From Paraburkholderia kururiensis JCM 10599 = LMG 19447 (GTDB lineage Bacteria > Pseudomonadota > Gammaproteobacteria > Burkholderiales > Burkholderiaceae), in the NCBI RefSeq assembly GCF_003986935.1, contig NZ_RJZE01000021.1, forward strand, positions 1-64,000: DNA of 64,000 nt, in the 5' to 3' direction. Below the pieces are notes generated by a model that saw nothing but the letters and a program-made list of their open reading frames with translations, made no database searches and was not told the origin of the DNA. The translations under genes were made by a program, and so were the position numbers. Below, piece by piece: positions 16,671 to 28,410 of the stretch. Each line of letters begins with the position of its first letter. Within the stretch, counting starts at the first letter, position 1.

Positions 16671-17450
16671 GTGAAAAAACTGCTTGCGGCCGTGACGGTT
16701 GCCCTGCTTGCCCTTTCGGCGGGCGCCCATGCCAAAGACTGGACGACGATTCGTTTCGGCGTCGACGCCAGCTACCCGCCGTTTGAATCGAAGGCCTCCG
16801 ACGGCAAGCTGGTCGGCTTCGATATCGACCTCGGCAATGAAATCTGCGCGCGCCTGAAGGCCAAGTGCGTCTGGGTGGAAAACGACTTCGACGGCATGAT
16901 CCCCGCACTGAAGGCGAAGAAGTTCGACGGCGTGCTGTCGTCGATGTCCATGACGCCGCAACGCGCCGAACAGATCGCGTTCTCGTCGAAGCTCTTCAAC
17001 ACGCCGACGCGCCTCGTCGCCAAGAAGGGCTCGGGCATCAAGCCGACGCCTGAATCGCTCGCGGGCAAGACCGTGGGCGTCGAACAGGGCACGATCCAGG
17101 AAACGTACGCGAAGACCTACTGGGAGCCGAAGGGCGCCAAGGTCGTGCCGTACCAGAACCAGGATCAGGTCTACGCGGACCTGCTGTCGGGCCGCCTCGA
17201 CGCAGCGCTGCAAGACGCCGTGCAGGCCGACATCGGCTTCCTGAAGACGCCGCGCGGCGCCGGTTACGAGTTCGTGGGCAAGGACCTCGTCGATCCGAAG
17301 ATTCTCGGCAACGGTGCCGGCATCGGCCTGCGCAAGGAAGATACCGACCTGAAGGCGAAGATCGACAAGGCGATCGCCGACATCCTCAAGGACGGCACCT
17401 ACAAGAAGCTCGAGAAGAAGTACTTCGACTTCGACGTGTACGGCGGCTGA
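16671..17450 (+). CDS. Polar amino-acid ABC transporter substrate-binding protein
   Basis: A 259-residue periplasmic binding protein of the lysine/arginine/ornithine/histidine (ArgT/HisJ) type. Residues 1-22 are a signal peptide ending AHA-K. The mature start TIRFGVDASYPPFESKASDGKLVGFDIDLGNEIC is diagnostic, and MIPALKAKKFDGVLSSMSMTPQRAEQIAFS follows the family closely. The start is a GTG at 16671, eight bases after GAGGAG. No permease or ATPase gene follows in this window; an intrinsic terminator comes about 90 bp after the stop, so it is an orphan receptor or works with a distant transporter. Confidence 0.92.
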   Translation: MKKLLAAVTVALLALSAGAHAKDWTTIRFGVDASYPPFESKASDGKLVGFDIDLGNEICARLKAKCVWVENDFDGMIPALKAKKFDGVLSSMSMTPQRAEQIAFSSKLFNTPTRLVAKKGSGIKPTPESLAGKTVGVEQGTIQETYAKTYWEPKGAKVVPYQNQDQVYADLLSGRLDAALQDAVQADIGFLKTPRGAGYEFVGKDLVDPKILGNGAGIGLRKEDTDLKAKIDKAIADILKDGTYKKLEKKYFDFDVYGG

Positions 17451-17541
17451 TTCCGCGGTTCTCCGCGCTGTTTCCCCTACAGCCGGCTGCGGCACACGCC
17501 GCAACGGCTGCACGGACCGGCCGCATGAACCAGCAGTACGC

Positions 17542-17578
17542 AAACGGGCTGCGCGATACGCGCGGCCCGTTTTGTTTT
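17542..17578 (+). terminator. Intrinsic terminator after binding-protein gene
   Basis: A 14-bp stem (aaacgggctgcgcg with cgcgcggcccgttt, one G-U pair) with a 4-nt loop is followed by ttttgtttt. It ends the transcript of the substrate-binding protein gene. Confidence 0.88.
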
Positions 17579-17739
17579 GGCGCGCCGTATCGCCGCAAGC
17601 GCGCCTGAACCAGGCCCCAGGCGCGACTCATCGCGGCACGCTCCGCACAGCGTGCCCATATCGGCTAAGATCGGCGGATTCCCTCAACGCCACCTCAACT
17701 GTCTTTCGTGCGGCACGCGCTGCACGGACCCCATCGATC

Positions 17740-18855
17740 ATGCAGACCAGGAACCATCCGCTGATTTCGCCGACGCTCGGCACCGCCCGCCAGATCACGA
17801 GCTTCCACTACGGCCCTGCCGGCGGCCAGAAGATCTACATCCAGTCGTCCCTGCACGCCGACGAACTGCCCGGCATGCTGGTTTCGTGGGCACTGCGCCG
17901 CAAGCTCGCCGCGCTCGAGGCCGCGGGCAAGATGCGCGGCGAAGTGGTCGTGGTGCCCGTACCGAACCCGATCGGCCTGAACCAGCACGTGCTGGGCCAC
18001 CTTGCGGGCCGCTTCGAATCGAACACGGCGCAAAACTTCAATCGCAACTTCTACGATCTGGCCGCGCTCGTGCTGCCCCATATCGAAGAGCGCCTCACCG
18101 GCGACGTGGAGGCGAACCGCAACGCCATTCGCGCGACGATGCGCGAAGTACTCGATGCGCAGCACCCGAAAACGGAACTGGATTCGCAACGTCTCGCGCT
18201 GCAACGCCTCTCGTACGACGCCGACGTCGTGCTCGACCTGCATTGCGACTGGGAAGCGGCACTGCATCTGTACACGAACCCCGACCTCTGGGACGACGTG
18301 GAGCCGCTCGCACGCTATCTCGACGCGAAGACGTCGCTGCTTGCGCTCAATTCCATCGGCAATCCGTTCGACGAGATTCACAGCTTCTGCTGGTCCGATC
18401 TGCGCGAACGCTTCGGCGACCGCTTCCCGATTCCGAACGGCTCGATCTCCGTCACGGTGGAACTGCGCGGCCAGGCCGACGTCTCGTACGAACTCGCGGA
18501 CAAAGACGCGCAAGGAATCATCGAGTACCTCACGCTGCGCGGCGTGATCGACGGCACGGCCGCGCCGCTGCCGCCGCTCGCGTTCGCGGCCACGCCGCTC
18601 GCCGGCACGGAGCCCATCGTCGCGCCGGCGAGCGGCGTGCTAGTGTTTCGCGCCCTGTACGGCGAGTGGGTGGAAGCGGGCACGGCTATCGCGGATATCG
18701 TCGACCCGCTCACGGACGAAATCACCACACTCAAATGCACCGTGAGCGGTGTGCTCTACGCGCGGCATCGTGCACGTCTTGCGACGGCGGGCATGGAAGT
18801 GGCGCGCGTGGCCGGCGCAACGCCCATCCGCACGGGGTCGCTGCTCTCGCAGTGA
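17740..18855 (+). CDS. Succinylglutamate desuccinylase/aspartoacylase family protein
   Basis: A 371-residue zinc carboxypeptidase-like (M14-related AstE/AspA) hydrolase. The first zinc motif lies in IQSSLHADELPGM (H and E, near residues 39-42), NFNRNFYDL is the substrate-binding arginine block, and LDLHCDWEAALHLY supplies the second zinc ligand. The C-terminal part has a biotinyl-like barrel sandwich (APASGVLVFRALYGEWVEAGTAIADIVDP), as in many deacylases of this group. The start at 17740 (MQTRNHPL) gives the usual length. Its position next to a basic amino-acid binding protein suggests, but does not prove, a role in amino-acid derivative breakdown. Confidence 0.85.
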   Translation: MQTRNHPLISPTLGTARQITSFHYGPAGGQKIYIQSSLHADELPGMLVSWALRRKLAALEAAGKMRGEVVVVPVPNPIGLNQHVLGHLAGRFESNTAQNFNRNFYDLAALVLPHIEERLTGDVEANRNAIRATMREVLDAQHPKTELDSQRLALQRLSYDADVVLDLHCDWEAALHLYTNPDLWDDVEPLARYLDAKTSLLALNSIGNPFDEIHSFCWSDLRERFGDRFPIPNGSISVTVELRGQADVSYELADKDAQGIIEYLTLRGVIDGTAAPLPPLAFAATPLAGTEPIVAPASGVLVFRALYGEWVEAGTAIADIVDPLTDEITTLKCTVSGVLYARHRARLATAGMEVARVAGATPIRTGSLLSQ

Positions 18856-19290
18856 ACGTCGCGGGCGCCGTTCATAGGCGGTGCCCGTTATTGGGGTGAC
18901 TCTTCGGCTCAACGCCACGCCTCAACCCCTTATCGCCCCTCCTTCTCGCAACGCATGACCCGATGGCCGGCTTCGGTATCCCGCCGGCCATCGCGCTTCA
19001 TCCGTCCTGTCTTCCCTCCTCGCCTCTTTCTCTTCGCTGACTCGCGGTGGTTGCACGCGCAAACGCTTGCGCGCCGCTGCGCAGTCTCGTTCTGCACGAT
19101 TCGGTCGCGCTCTCGTCCCGCGCCTCGCTGCCTATGCGACGCCATCGCTATGTAGCGTCCGCACCACAACTCCCTCCGAAATTCTTGCTGTCACATTCCT
19201 TTCGTTGCCGCCCCTTACATTGCAGCCCGTCGCATGACCTGCCGAAGATCAGGTGCGGCTATTGCATTCTTTTCTCCTGGAGAACACGCC
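18856..19290. other. Long leader/promoter region of the porin gene
   Basis: No gene is seen. A 10-bp stem gatggccggc/gccggccatc lies at 18962-18992 without a T-run. The last 100 bp are AT-richer and presumably contain the porin promoter. The ribosome site GGAGA at 19279-19283 decides the TTG start of the porin. Confidence 0.4.
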
Positions 19291-20454
19291 TTGAACAAGA
19301 AAGTCTTGACCGCCGCTATTCTCGCCACGCTTGGCGGCACCGCCCACGCTCAAAGCAGCGTGACGCTGTACGGCCTGATCGACGCCGGTATCAGCTACGT
19401 GAACAACAGCAAGACCTCCACGGGCAGCGACAAGCTGTTCAAGTACGACGACGGCGTCGCGCAAGGCAGCCGCTGGGGCCTGCGCGGCACGGAAGATCTG
19501 GGCGGTGGCCTGAAGGCGATCTTCGTGCTCGAAAACGGCTTCAACAGCGGCAACGGCACGCTGGGCCAGGGCGGCGCGATGTTCGGGCGCCAGGCGTTCG
19601 TGGGTCTGTCGAAAACCGACGTCGGCTCGCTGACCTTCGGTCGCCAGTATTCGTTCACGACCGACTACCTGGGCGGCAGCTACTCCACGGGCGGTCTGAC
19701 GGCAGCGGGCAACTACGCCTACCACGTCAACGACATCGACCAGCTCACGTCGAGCCGCATCAACAACGCGGTCAAGTTCAGCAGCGCGAACTTCGCAGGC
19801 TTCACGTTCGGCGCGTTGTACGGCTTCTCGAACCAGGCCGGCGCATTCGCGGGCGCGCCGCAGACGGGCACGACGGCCAATCCGGTCGCCGGTTCGTCGC
19901 GCGCATACAGCTTCGGCGCGAACTACGCCGCCGGTCCGCTCGGCATCGGCGCGGCCTATACGGACATCCGCTTCCCGAGCCAGGCGTCGCCTGCGTTCAC
20001 GACGGCGATCTTCGGCATCAACACGGGCACCATCAAAGACCTGCGTTCGTTCGGTATCGGCGCGCGCTACGCCTTCGGCCCGGCCACGCTGTGGGCTCTG
20101 TGGACCAACACGCTGCTCTCGCCCATCACGGGTTCGTCGACGATGTACAACGCCTACGAATTCGGCGGCAAGTACGCGTTCACGCCGGCACTGTCTGCAG
20201 CGGCGGGCTACACGTACTCGCGCTCGTCGGGTCTCTTCTCGGCGCACTGGAACCAGGTCAACGCCGTGGTGGATTACGCCCTCAGCAAGCGCACGGACGT
20301 GTACCTGCTCGGCGTCTACGAGCAGGCTTCGGGCCACCTCGCGAACGGCACGCAGGTGCCGGCGCAGATTGGTTCGAGCACGAGCTACTTCAACACGTCC
20401 GGCACGTCGGACAACCAGGTTGCCGTGCGCGTGGGGATTCGCCACAAGTTCTAA
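19291..20454 (+). CDS. Outer-membrane porin (Burkholderia general porin family)
   Basis: A 387-residue trimeric beta-barrel porin for passive uptake of small hydrophilic solutes. The start is a TTG at 19291 (read LNKKVLTAAIL), seven bases after GGAGA; this gives a normal signal peptide ending GGTAHA-Q. The mature protein opens with SSVTLYGLIDAGISYVNN and contains SRWGLRGTEDLGGGLKAIFVLE, GRQAFVGLS and the closing strand VAVRVGIRHKF with a terminal Phe required for barrel assembly. An intrinsic terminator follows. Confidence 0.95.
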   Translation: MNKKVLTAAILATLGGTAHAQSSVTLYGLIDAGISYVNNSKTSTGSDKLFKYDDGVAQGSRWGLRGTEDLGGGLKAIFVLENGFNSGNGTLGQGGAMFGRQAFVGLSKTDVGSLTFGRQYSFTTDYLGGSYSTGGLTAAGNYAYHVNDIDQLTSSRINNAVKFSSANFAGFTFGALYGFSNQAGAFAGAPQTGTTANPVAGSSRAYSFGANYAAGPLGIGAAYTDIRFPSQASPAFTTAIFGINTGTIKDLRSFGIGARYAFGPATLWALWTNTLLSPITGSSTMYNAYEFGGKYAFTPALSAAAGYTYSRSSGLFSAHWNQVNAVVDYALSKRTDVYLLGVYEQASGHLANGTQVPAQIGSSTSYFNTSGTSDNQVAVRVGIRHKF

Positions 20455-20512
20455 GCGGCACATCTTGCCGGCGGCGCACGCGCTACGCGGTGCGTCGCTC
20501 ATGCATCAGCAG

Positions 20513-20537
20513 AGCGCCCTTCGGGGCGCTTCTTTTT
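20513..20537 (+). terminator. Intrinsic terminator after porin
   Basis: Stem agcgccc/gggcgct with a TTCG tetraloop, followed by tcttttt. Confidence 0.88.
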
Positions 20538-20667
20538 GCGCGCGGCTCGCGTTCTTTTCGGGCGGCGGTGCGCTTCTTACGGTCTCCATCGCGCTTCTGG
20601 TACCCTTCGCCCTTCCGGCTCATGCAGCACTCGCATGCAGCGCTTTCAGGCATTGGGTAACGAAGCA

Positions 20668-21078
20668 ATGGCAATGGATACTCCTTTCAACGAACGCGGC
20701 GTCTCCGTCACACGCAACGCAATCTCCGCGGCCGGGCAGGTCTTCACGTTGCGTGACGTGCGCGACGTGCGTGTCATCACGGTGGGCAAGAACCGTGTCG
20801 TACCGACGGTCATCAGCCTGTGCGGCGTGGCCGTTGCCATCGCGGGCGGCTGGTTCGGCACGGCGGCCGCGCTCGTGTGCGGCGCCATGCTCGTGGTGGT
20901 GGGCGGGCTTGCATGGACGACCCAGGACGTGACGCATCGGCTCATTGTCGCGACCGCGGCGGGCGATCGCGAAGCGGTGTCGAGTACGGATGCCGATTTC
21001 GTCGCACGCGTGGAGCGCGCGGTGAAAGACGCGCTGGCTGCGGCGAAAACGCAGCAGCAACAGCAACAACAGCAGTAA
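20668..21078 (+). CDS. DUF6232 membrane protein with polyglutamine tail
   Basis: A 136-residue protein resembling DUF6232: an N-terminal NERGVSVTRNAISAAGQVFTLRDVRDVRV block, two adjacent hydrophobic segments (about residues 46-85) and a C-terminal THRLIVATAAGDREAVSSTDADFVARVERAVKDAL block. The function is unknown. The start is either ATG 20668 or ATG 20674. The last eight or nine residues are glutamines encoded by a CAG/CAA run, an unusual ending that is prone to length change. It faces glgP tail-to-tail across a hairpin. Confidence 0.75.
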   Translation: MAMDTPFNERGVSVTRNAISAAGQVFTLRDVRDVRVITVGKNRVVPTVISLCGVAVAIAGGWFGTAAALVCGAMLVVVGGLAWTTQDVTHRLIVATAAGDREAVSSTDADFVARVERAVKDALAAAKTQQQQQQQQ

Positions 21079-21106
21079 CGAGAGCCGCAGCGGCGACGCC
21101 CCGGCC

Positions 21107-21132
21107 GTGGCGCCTCGCCCCCGCGGCGCCAC
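21107..21132. terminator. Hairpin between convergent genes
   Basis: The arms gtggcgcc and ggcgccac pair perfectly around a 10-nt C-rich loop, between the DUF6232 gene and glgP. There is no T-run. Confidence 0.5.
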
Positions 21133-21149
21133 AATCGCCTCAGCAGATC

Positions 21150-23603
<2,454 letters not shown>

Positions 23604-24007
23604 CGAAACCTCCCGGAAAAACGATGCGGCTTCCTGCACGCGAATGCCGTGCCAGCAAGGCGGGCGGGGGAAACCGGTCCGACGGGTAAATATGCAGAGT
23701 AGGACATTTTGCGCAGTGGAGTGCAGCGAGGGCGATGCATGCCACGGTAAGCCGCAGCGCAACGCACAGGGGACGTAACGCGAAGTGCAGGCGCCGTGCG
23801 CCAACATGAAACGCATTGCCATGCAATGCAATGCCGGTGCTGACGAGTGTCATCGCACGATGCACTGAATGGCCCTGACTGCACTGGCCCATGCACGATG
23901 CATGCTGTACCGCGCGCGCGTGCAGTACAGTGCAACAGAGTGCACAGCGCGTTGGCGCGCCGCTTGCGAACGCCCGATGGACGAAGCCGGAAAAAATGGA
24001 GGCCACC
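23604..24007. other. Divergent intergenic region rich in TGCA words
   Basis: No gene is supported. From about 23710 to 23960 the sequence has many GTGCA/TGCAC/ATGCA words, including atgcaatgcaatgc at 23821 and paired elements around 23890-23950. The region holds the promoters of glgP and of the rightward 75-codon gene. The ribosome site GGAGG at 23998-24002 serves the latter. Confidence 0.4.
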
Positions 24008-24235
24008 ATGAATGCAGCCTTGACCCTGGGGATGCTTCACGCACAGGAACTGTTGCTGGTGTCGGTGATCCGCGCACTGCCGCCCGAAACGCGACGCCGC
24101 ATCGCGGACGAGTTCCAGGCGCAGGCCGAACTCGCCGAGACGCCGCACCCCAGTTCCTCCCGCGACCGCGAGACCGACGACGCATTCAAGGCCCACGTCC
24201 GCAAACTGTCGATCCTGCTGGCATCGCTTTCCTGA
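24008..24235 (+). CDS. Small hypothetical protein, 75 residues
   Basis: A short protein of unknown function starting MNAALTLGMLHAQELLLVSVIRALPPETRR. The sequence predicts two helices: an N-terminal amphipathic helix and a C-terminal one (DAFKAHVRKLSILLASLS), joined by a Glu/Asp/Ser-rich linker. The strong ribosome site GGAGG five bases before the ATG and normal codon use support it as real. No signal peptide or cysteines. It is divergent from glgP; a link to glycogen metabolism is only positional. Confidence 0.6.
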   Translation: MNAALTLGMLHAQELLLVSVIRALPPETRRRIADEFQAQAELAETPHPSSSRDRETDDAFKAHVRKLSILLASLS

Positions 24236-24575
24236 GGCAACGCTGCGGGTACCGCGCGAACCCACGTCACGACGCCGCGAGAGCCGCTCCGCGAGACGTC
24301 AACCCGCGGCACCCGCCAGGCGTTCCCCGCCTTTCCCGAAGACTGAAACGAGCGAATGGCCGGTAATACGTCCGCTGCCGTGCCAGTTCGAAGACGCTAG
24401 CCGGAACAGACCGTTAGTTGTGTTATTGCGCCGTAAGCCTTGCCCCTTGTCTGGCGGGCCCTCCGGGCTCCGCAGCCTGCCTTTGAAGCGTTCACTGCAC
24501 GATCACGGCGCCTCTGTAACAATCGCGTGACGGGCTGCCGGCGGGCCGCCGGCCCCAGCCACCGACGAGCCCATC
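24236..24575. other. Intergenic region before MFS exporter
   Basis: I see no gene, RNA or clear operator here. A GCCGGC-gggcc-GCCGGC hairpin-like element lies at about 24537-24553 just before the exporter start and could overlap its translation start region. Confidence 0.35.
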
Positions 24576-25994
24576 TTGTCCGATACCTCCGCTACCCCAG
24601 CCCGCACCGACGATATCGACGAACCGATGTCCGGCAAAAAGCGCCGCGCAATGGCCGCCATCATGCTGGCGGTCGCGCTCGCCACGCTGGACACGGCCAT
24701 CGCCAACACCGCGCTGCCGGCCATCGCGGCCGACCTGCACGCCGCGCCCGCGGCATCCGTGTGGATCATCAACGCCTACCAGCTCGCCATGGTCGCGACG
24801 CTGCTGCCGCTCGCGGCGCTGGGCGACATCGTCGGACACCGGCGCGTGTACATCTCGGGGCTCGCCACCTTCACGGTCGCGTCGCTCGCCTGCTCGCTCG
24901 TTTCCACGCTGCCGATGCTCGCCGCCGCCCGCATTCTCCAGGGCCTTGGCGCAAGCGCGATCATGAGCGTCAACATCGCGCTGATCCGCTCGCTCTACCC
25001 CGCGCATCGGTTGGGCCGCGGCGTGGGCATGAATGCGCTCGTGGTGGGCGTGTCGTTTGCCGTGGGACCGACCGTGGCGTCGCTGATTCTCTCGTTCGGC
25101 GCGTGGCCCTGGCTCTTCGCCGTCAACGTGCCGCTCGGCGTCGTGGCGCTGGCGTTCGCGCTTCCCGCGCTGCCCGCCACGCCGCGCGGCAGCCATGCTT
25201 TCGATCCGCTCGCCGCGTTGCTCAACGTGATCACCTTTGCCGCGCTGATCTTCGCGCTGGGCGAAGCAGCGCAGCGTGCGCCCGCGCCGCGCGTGCTGAT
25301 TGCGGGCGCCATCGCGATCGTCTTCGGCTGGCTGTTGATGCGCCGTGAAGCAGGGCACCCCGCGCCGATGCTGCCAGTCGATCTGTTCCGGCGGCCCGTG
25401 TTCGCGCTCTCGGCGCTCACGGCGGTCTGCTCGTTCGCAGCGCAGGGGCTCGCGTTCGTTTCGCTGCCGTTCTATTTCGAGGACGTGCTTCATCGCAGTC
25501 AGGTGGAAACAGGCTTTCTCATGACGCCGTGGCCCGTGGTGGTCGCGCTTGCCGCGCCGTTCGCGGGGCGTCTTTCCGACCGCTACCCGCCCGGCCTGCT
25601 GGGCGCCATCGGGCTTGCGGTGCTGAGTGCCGGCATGGCCTCGCTCGCGCTGCTGCCCGCCTATCCGACGGTGCACGAGATCGGCATTCGCATGGCGATC
25701 TGCGGCGCGGGCTTCGGCTTTTTTCAGTCGCCCAATCTGAAGGCCATCATGTCGAGCGCGCCGCCCGGACGCAGCGGCGGCGCAAGCGGCATCATCGCGA
25801 CTTCGCGGCTGCTCGGGCAGACCACCGGGGCAGCGCTCGTCGCGCTCAGTTTCAGCATTGCCGGCCGTCATGGGCCCACGCTTTCGCTCGCGGCCGGCGC
25901 CGTATTCGCAGGCGCCGCCGCGATTGCGAGCGGCTTGCGGCTCTTCGCGCCGTCGCATCGCCTCGGCACGCCGGTCGGGCCGACGGGTCGCTAG
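24576..25994 (+). CDS. DHA2-type MFS drug exporter
   Basis: A 472-residue inner-membrane transporter of the 14-helix DHA2 (EmrB/QacA) family. The N-terminal motif LATLDTAIANTALPAIAADLHA (motif D1-like), the LGDIVGHRRVYISG motif A, and RILQGLGASAIMSVN (motif B) are all present. Proton-driven export of hydrophobic compounds is the usual function. The best start is a TTG at 24576 (LSDTSATPARTDD); an ATG at 24627 is the alternative and would remove only the cytoplasmic tail. No regulator or adaptor gene is adjacent. Confidence 0.87.
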   Translation: MSDTSATPARTDDIDEPMSGKKRRAMAAIMLAVALATLDTAIANTALPAIAADLHAAPAASVWIINAYQLAMVATLLPLAALGDIVGHRRVYISGLATFTVASLACSLVSTLPMLAAARILQGLGASAIMSVNIALIRSLYPAHRLGRGVGMNALVVGVSFAVGPTVASLILSFGAWPWLFAVNVPLGVVALAFALPALPATPRGSHAFDPLAALLNVITFAALIFALGEAAQRAPAPRVLIAGAIAIVFGWLLMRREAGHPAPMLPVDLFRRPVFALSALTAVCSFAAQGLAFVSLPFYFEDVLHRSQVETGFLMTPWPVVVALAAPFAGRLSDRYPPGLLGAIGLAVLSAGMASLALLPAYPTVHEIGIRMAICGAGFGFFQSPNLKAIMSSAPPGRSGGASGIIATSRLLGQTTGAALVALSFSIAGRHGPTLSLAAGAVFAGAAAIASGLRLFAPSHRLGTPVGPTGR

Positions 25995-26237
25995 AAGGCA
26001 GCCGTCAGGCGATAGCGGGTCGCCACGCGCGAGGCGAATCGGCGAACGTCCGCGCGCCCACCTTCTTCGTTTCGTTTGCGCGAGCCCCGTGGCTGCGCGC
26101 GCCTTCCGCTTGATACGATGAGCACTGGCAGCGGCGAGCGCATCGCCGCTCTCTTCTCCTCAGACATTCCCGGCACGGCGCGCATTTTTTTCGCGCCGGC
26201 TCAACAGAATCTCCAACGAAACTCAAAGGAAGCGAGC

Positions 26238-27089
26238 ATGACTATCGAAACAGTGGGTGTGGTGGGCGCAGGCACCATGGGTAACGGCATCGCGCAGACA
26301 GCCGCCGTCGCCGGGCTCAAGGTGATCATGATCGACGTCACCGACGCCGCGCTCGCCAAGGGCGTCGCCACGCTGACGTCGAGCCTCGAGCGGCTCGTCG
26401 CAAAAGACAAGCTGGACGCCGCAACGCGCGACGCGGCGCTGGCCCGCATCGAAACGTCCACGGACTACCAGCGCCTCGCCGCCGCGGATCTCGTCGTGGA
26501 AGCCGCCACCGAAAACGTGGAGCTGAAGAACCGCATCCTGAAGCAGATCGAGGCGGTGGTGCAGCCTCACACGATCATCGCGTCGAACACGTCGTCCATT
26601 TCGATCACCTCGCTCGGCGCCACGCTCGCGGACCCCACGCGCTTCATCGGCATGCATTTCTTCAATCCGGTGCCGCTTCTGCCGCTCGTCGAAATCATTC
26701 GCGGTCTGCAGACGAGCGCCGCAACGGCCGACTCCGTGCGCGAACTGACGGAGCGCCTCGGCAAGTCGCCGATCGGTGTGAAGAATTCGCCGGGCTTCGT
26801 GGTGAACCGCATTCTCGTGCCGATGATCAACGAGGCGTTCTTCGTACTGGCGGAAGGCGTGGCGAGCGCGGAGGAAATCGACGCGGGCATGCGGCTGGGC
26901 GCCAATCATCCCATCGGGCCGCTCGCGCTCGCGGACCTGATCGGCCTCGACGTGTGCCTTTCCGTGATGGACGTATTCCTGAAGGACTTCGGCGATACCA
27001 AGTATCGTGCGTGCCCGCTGCTGCGCGAATTGGTCGCCGCGGGGCACCTGGGACGCAAGACGAAGCAGGGCGTCTATAAATACGACTGA
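26238..27089 (+). CDS. 3-hydroxybutyryl-CoA dehydrogenase
   Basis: A 283-residue NAD(P)-dependent enzyme interconverting acetoacetyl-CoA and 3-hydroxybutyryl-CoA. The Rossmann motif GVVGAGTMGNGIAQ is at residues 7-20; catalytic elements are SNTSSISIT, the HFFNPVPLLPLVEI block with the catalytic His, and NSPGFVVNRIL. The dimerisation domain ends with the typical GRKTKQGVYKYD. The start at 26238 is supported by AAGGA seven bases upstream. It is monocistronic, a common arrangement in Burkholderia for the butanoyl-CoA or PHB-linked enzyme. Confidence 0.95.
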   Translation: MTIETVGVVGAGTMGNGIAQTAAVAGLKVIMIDVTDAALAKGVATLTSSLERLVAKDKLDAATRDAALARIETSTDYQRLAAADLVVEAATENVELKNRILKQIEAVVQPHTIIASNTSSISITSLGATLADPTRFIGMHFFNPVPLLPLVEIIRGLQTSAATADSVRELTERLGKSPIGVKNSPGFVVNRILVPMINEAFFVLAEGVASAEEIDAGMRLGANHPIGPLALADLIGLDVCLSVMDVFLKDFGDTKYRACPLLRELVAAGHLGRKTKQGVYKYD

Positions 27090-27145
27090 GGGACGCGCTG
27101 ACGTCTTCTTGCCCGTCAGCCTCATTAGCGGCAAGCGTTAGTCCG

Positions 27146-27192
27146 CAAAAAACCAACGGGGCGCGCGTCGAGAAACCACACCGCGCGCCCCG
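27146..27192 (-). terminator. Intrinsic terminator of the threonine aldolase gene
   Basis: On the minus strand the stem cggggcgcgcg/cgcgcgccccg is followed by ttggttttttg. It lies between the convergent dehydrogenase and aldolase genes and can serve the leftward transcript. Confidence 0.82.
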
Positions 27193-27205
27193 CTCGCTCG
27201 CACAG

Positions 27206-28210
27206 TTAGCGTGCGAAATATCCCTTCACAGCCGCGACGAACGTCTCGATGTCCGCACGCGACACGTCGAGGTGCGTCACGAACCGCGACGCGTACAACA
27301 TCTGCGTGAGGATGCCGCGCTCTTTGAGCCACGCTTCGAGCGGCGCGCAGTGTTCCTTCGGAAACTGCGCGAACACCATGTTCGTGGCCTGCGATTGCAC
27401 CGTGACCGGGTCGATGCTCGCGAGCCCGGCCGCGAGATGCTCGGCGTTCGCGTGATCTTCGGCAAGCCGTTCGACATTGTGCTCGAGCGCATAGAGGCAC
27501 GCGGCCGCGAGCACGCCGGCCTGACGCATGCCGCCACCCAGCACCTTGCGCCAGCGGTGTGCGCGCTCGATCAACTCGCGGCTCCCGACGAGCACCGACC
27601 CCACCGGCGCGCCGAGTCCCTTCGAAAAGCAGATCGAGACGGTGTCGAACGGCGCGGTCAGCGTGCCGACCGGCTGCCCCGACGCGACCGCCGCGTTATA
27701 GACGCGCGCGCCGTCCAGATGCGTGGCGAGCCCATATTGACGCGCGAGCTGCACGGCCTCGGTCACGTAAGCGGGCGGCAGCACTTTGCCGCCAATCGTG
27801 TTTTCGAGCGCGAGCAGGCGTGTGCGCGCGAAGTGATCGTCGATGGGCTTGATGGCGGCGGCGATTTTCTCGAGCGGCAGCGAGCCGTCCGCGGCATTCT
27901 CGAGCGGCTGCGGCTGGATGCTGCCCAGCACCGCGGCACCGCCGCCTTCGTATTTGTAGGTGTGCGCAGCCTGACCGACGATGTACTCGTCGCCGCGCGC
28001 GCAATGCGCCATCAACGCGGCGAGATTGCTCTGCGTGCCGCTCGGAAAGAAGAGCCCGGCCTCCTTGCCCGCGCGTTCGGCCATGGTGTCCTGCAGGCGC
28101 TGCACGGTGGGGTCGTCGCCCCACACGTCGTCGCCCACCTCGGCGCGCATCATCGCGGCCTTCATGCCCTCGCTGGGCCGCGTTACGGTATCGCTACGCA
28201 AATCGATCAT
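27206..28210 (-). CDS. ltaE: Low-specificity L-threonine aldolase
   Basis: A 334-residue PLP enzyme cleaving L-threonine or L-allo-threonine to glycine and acetaldehyde. It begins MIDLRSDTVTRPSEGMKAAM, the classic opening, with VGDDVWGDDPTVQRLQ following; the PLP lysine is in ICFSKGLGAPVGSVLVG near residue 200 and HLDGARVYNAAVASG supplies the cofactor-binding Asp. Length is typical. It is read alone, leftward, with a clear terminator. Confidence 0.95.
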   Translation of the reverse strand: MIDLRSDTVTRPSEGMKAAMMRAEVGDDVWGDDPTVQRLQDTMAERAGKEAGLFFPSGTQSNLAALMAHCARGDEYIVGQAAHTYKYEGGGAAVLGSIQPQPLENAADGSLPLEKIAAAIKPIDDHFARTRLLALENTIGGKVLPPAYVTEAVQLARQYGLATHLDGARVYNAAVASGQPVGTLTAPFDTVSICFSKGLGAPVGSVLVGSRELIERAHRWRKVLGGGMRQAGVLAAACLYALEHNVERLAEDHANAEHLAAGLASIDPVTVQSQATNMVFAQFPKEHCAPLEAWLKERGILTQMLYASRFVTHLDVSRADIETFVAAVKGYFAR

Positions 28211-28410
28211 GCGTCATGTCCTCGTGACGGGTGCAAATGGTGAGACGGGCACACGCAGTGCCCATCGCACAGACGAAGAAGTGTATTTCCAAACGAAAAG
28301 CGTTGCCACGCCGCAGGCGATGGACGCTGAGCTGGCGACGGCCGCGGCGCACGGTTCGCGCCGTATCGGGCAACGTCGGGCAATGCCTCGCGACGAAGTC
28401 GCGACGAAGA

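Noticed and set aside
16671..18855. Binding protein and desuccinylase-family gene as one operon
   Set aside because: A strong intrinsic terminator (17542-17578) separates them.
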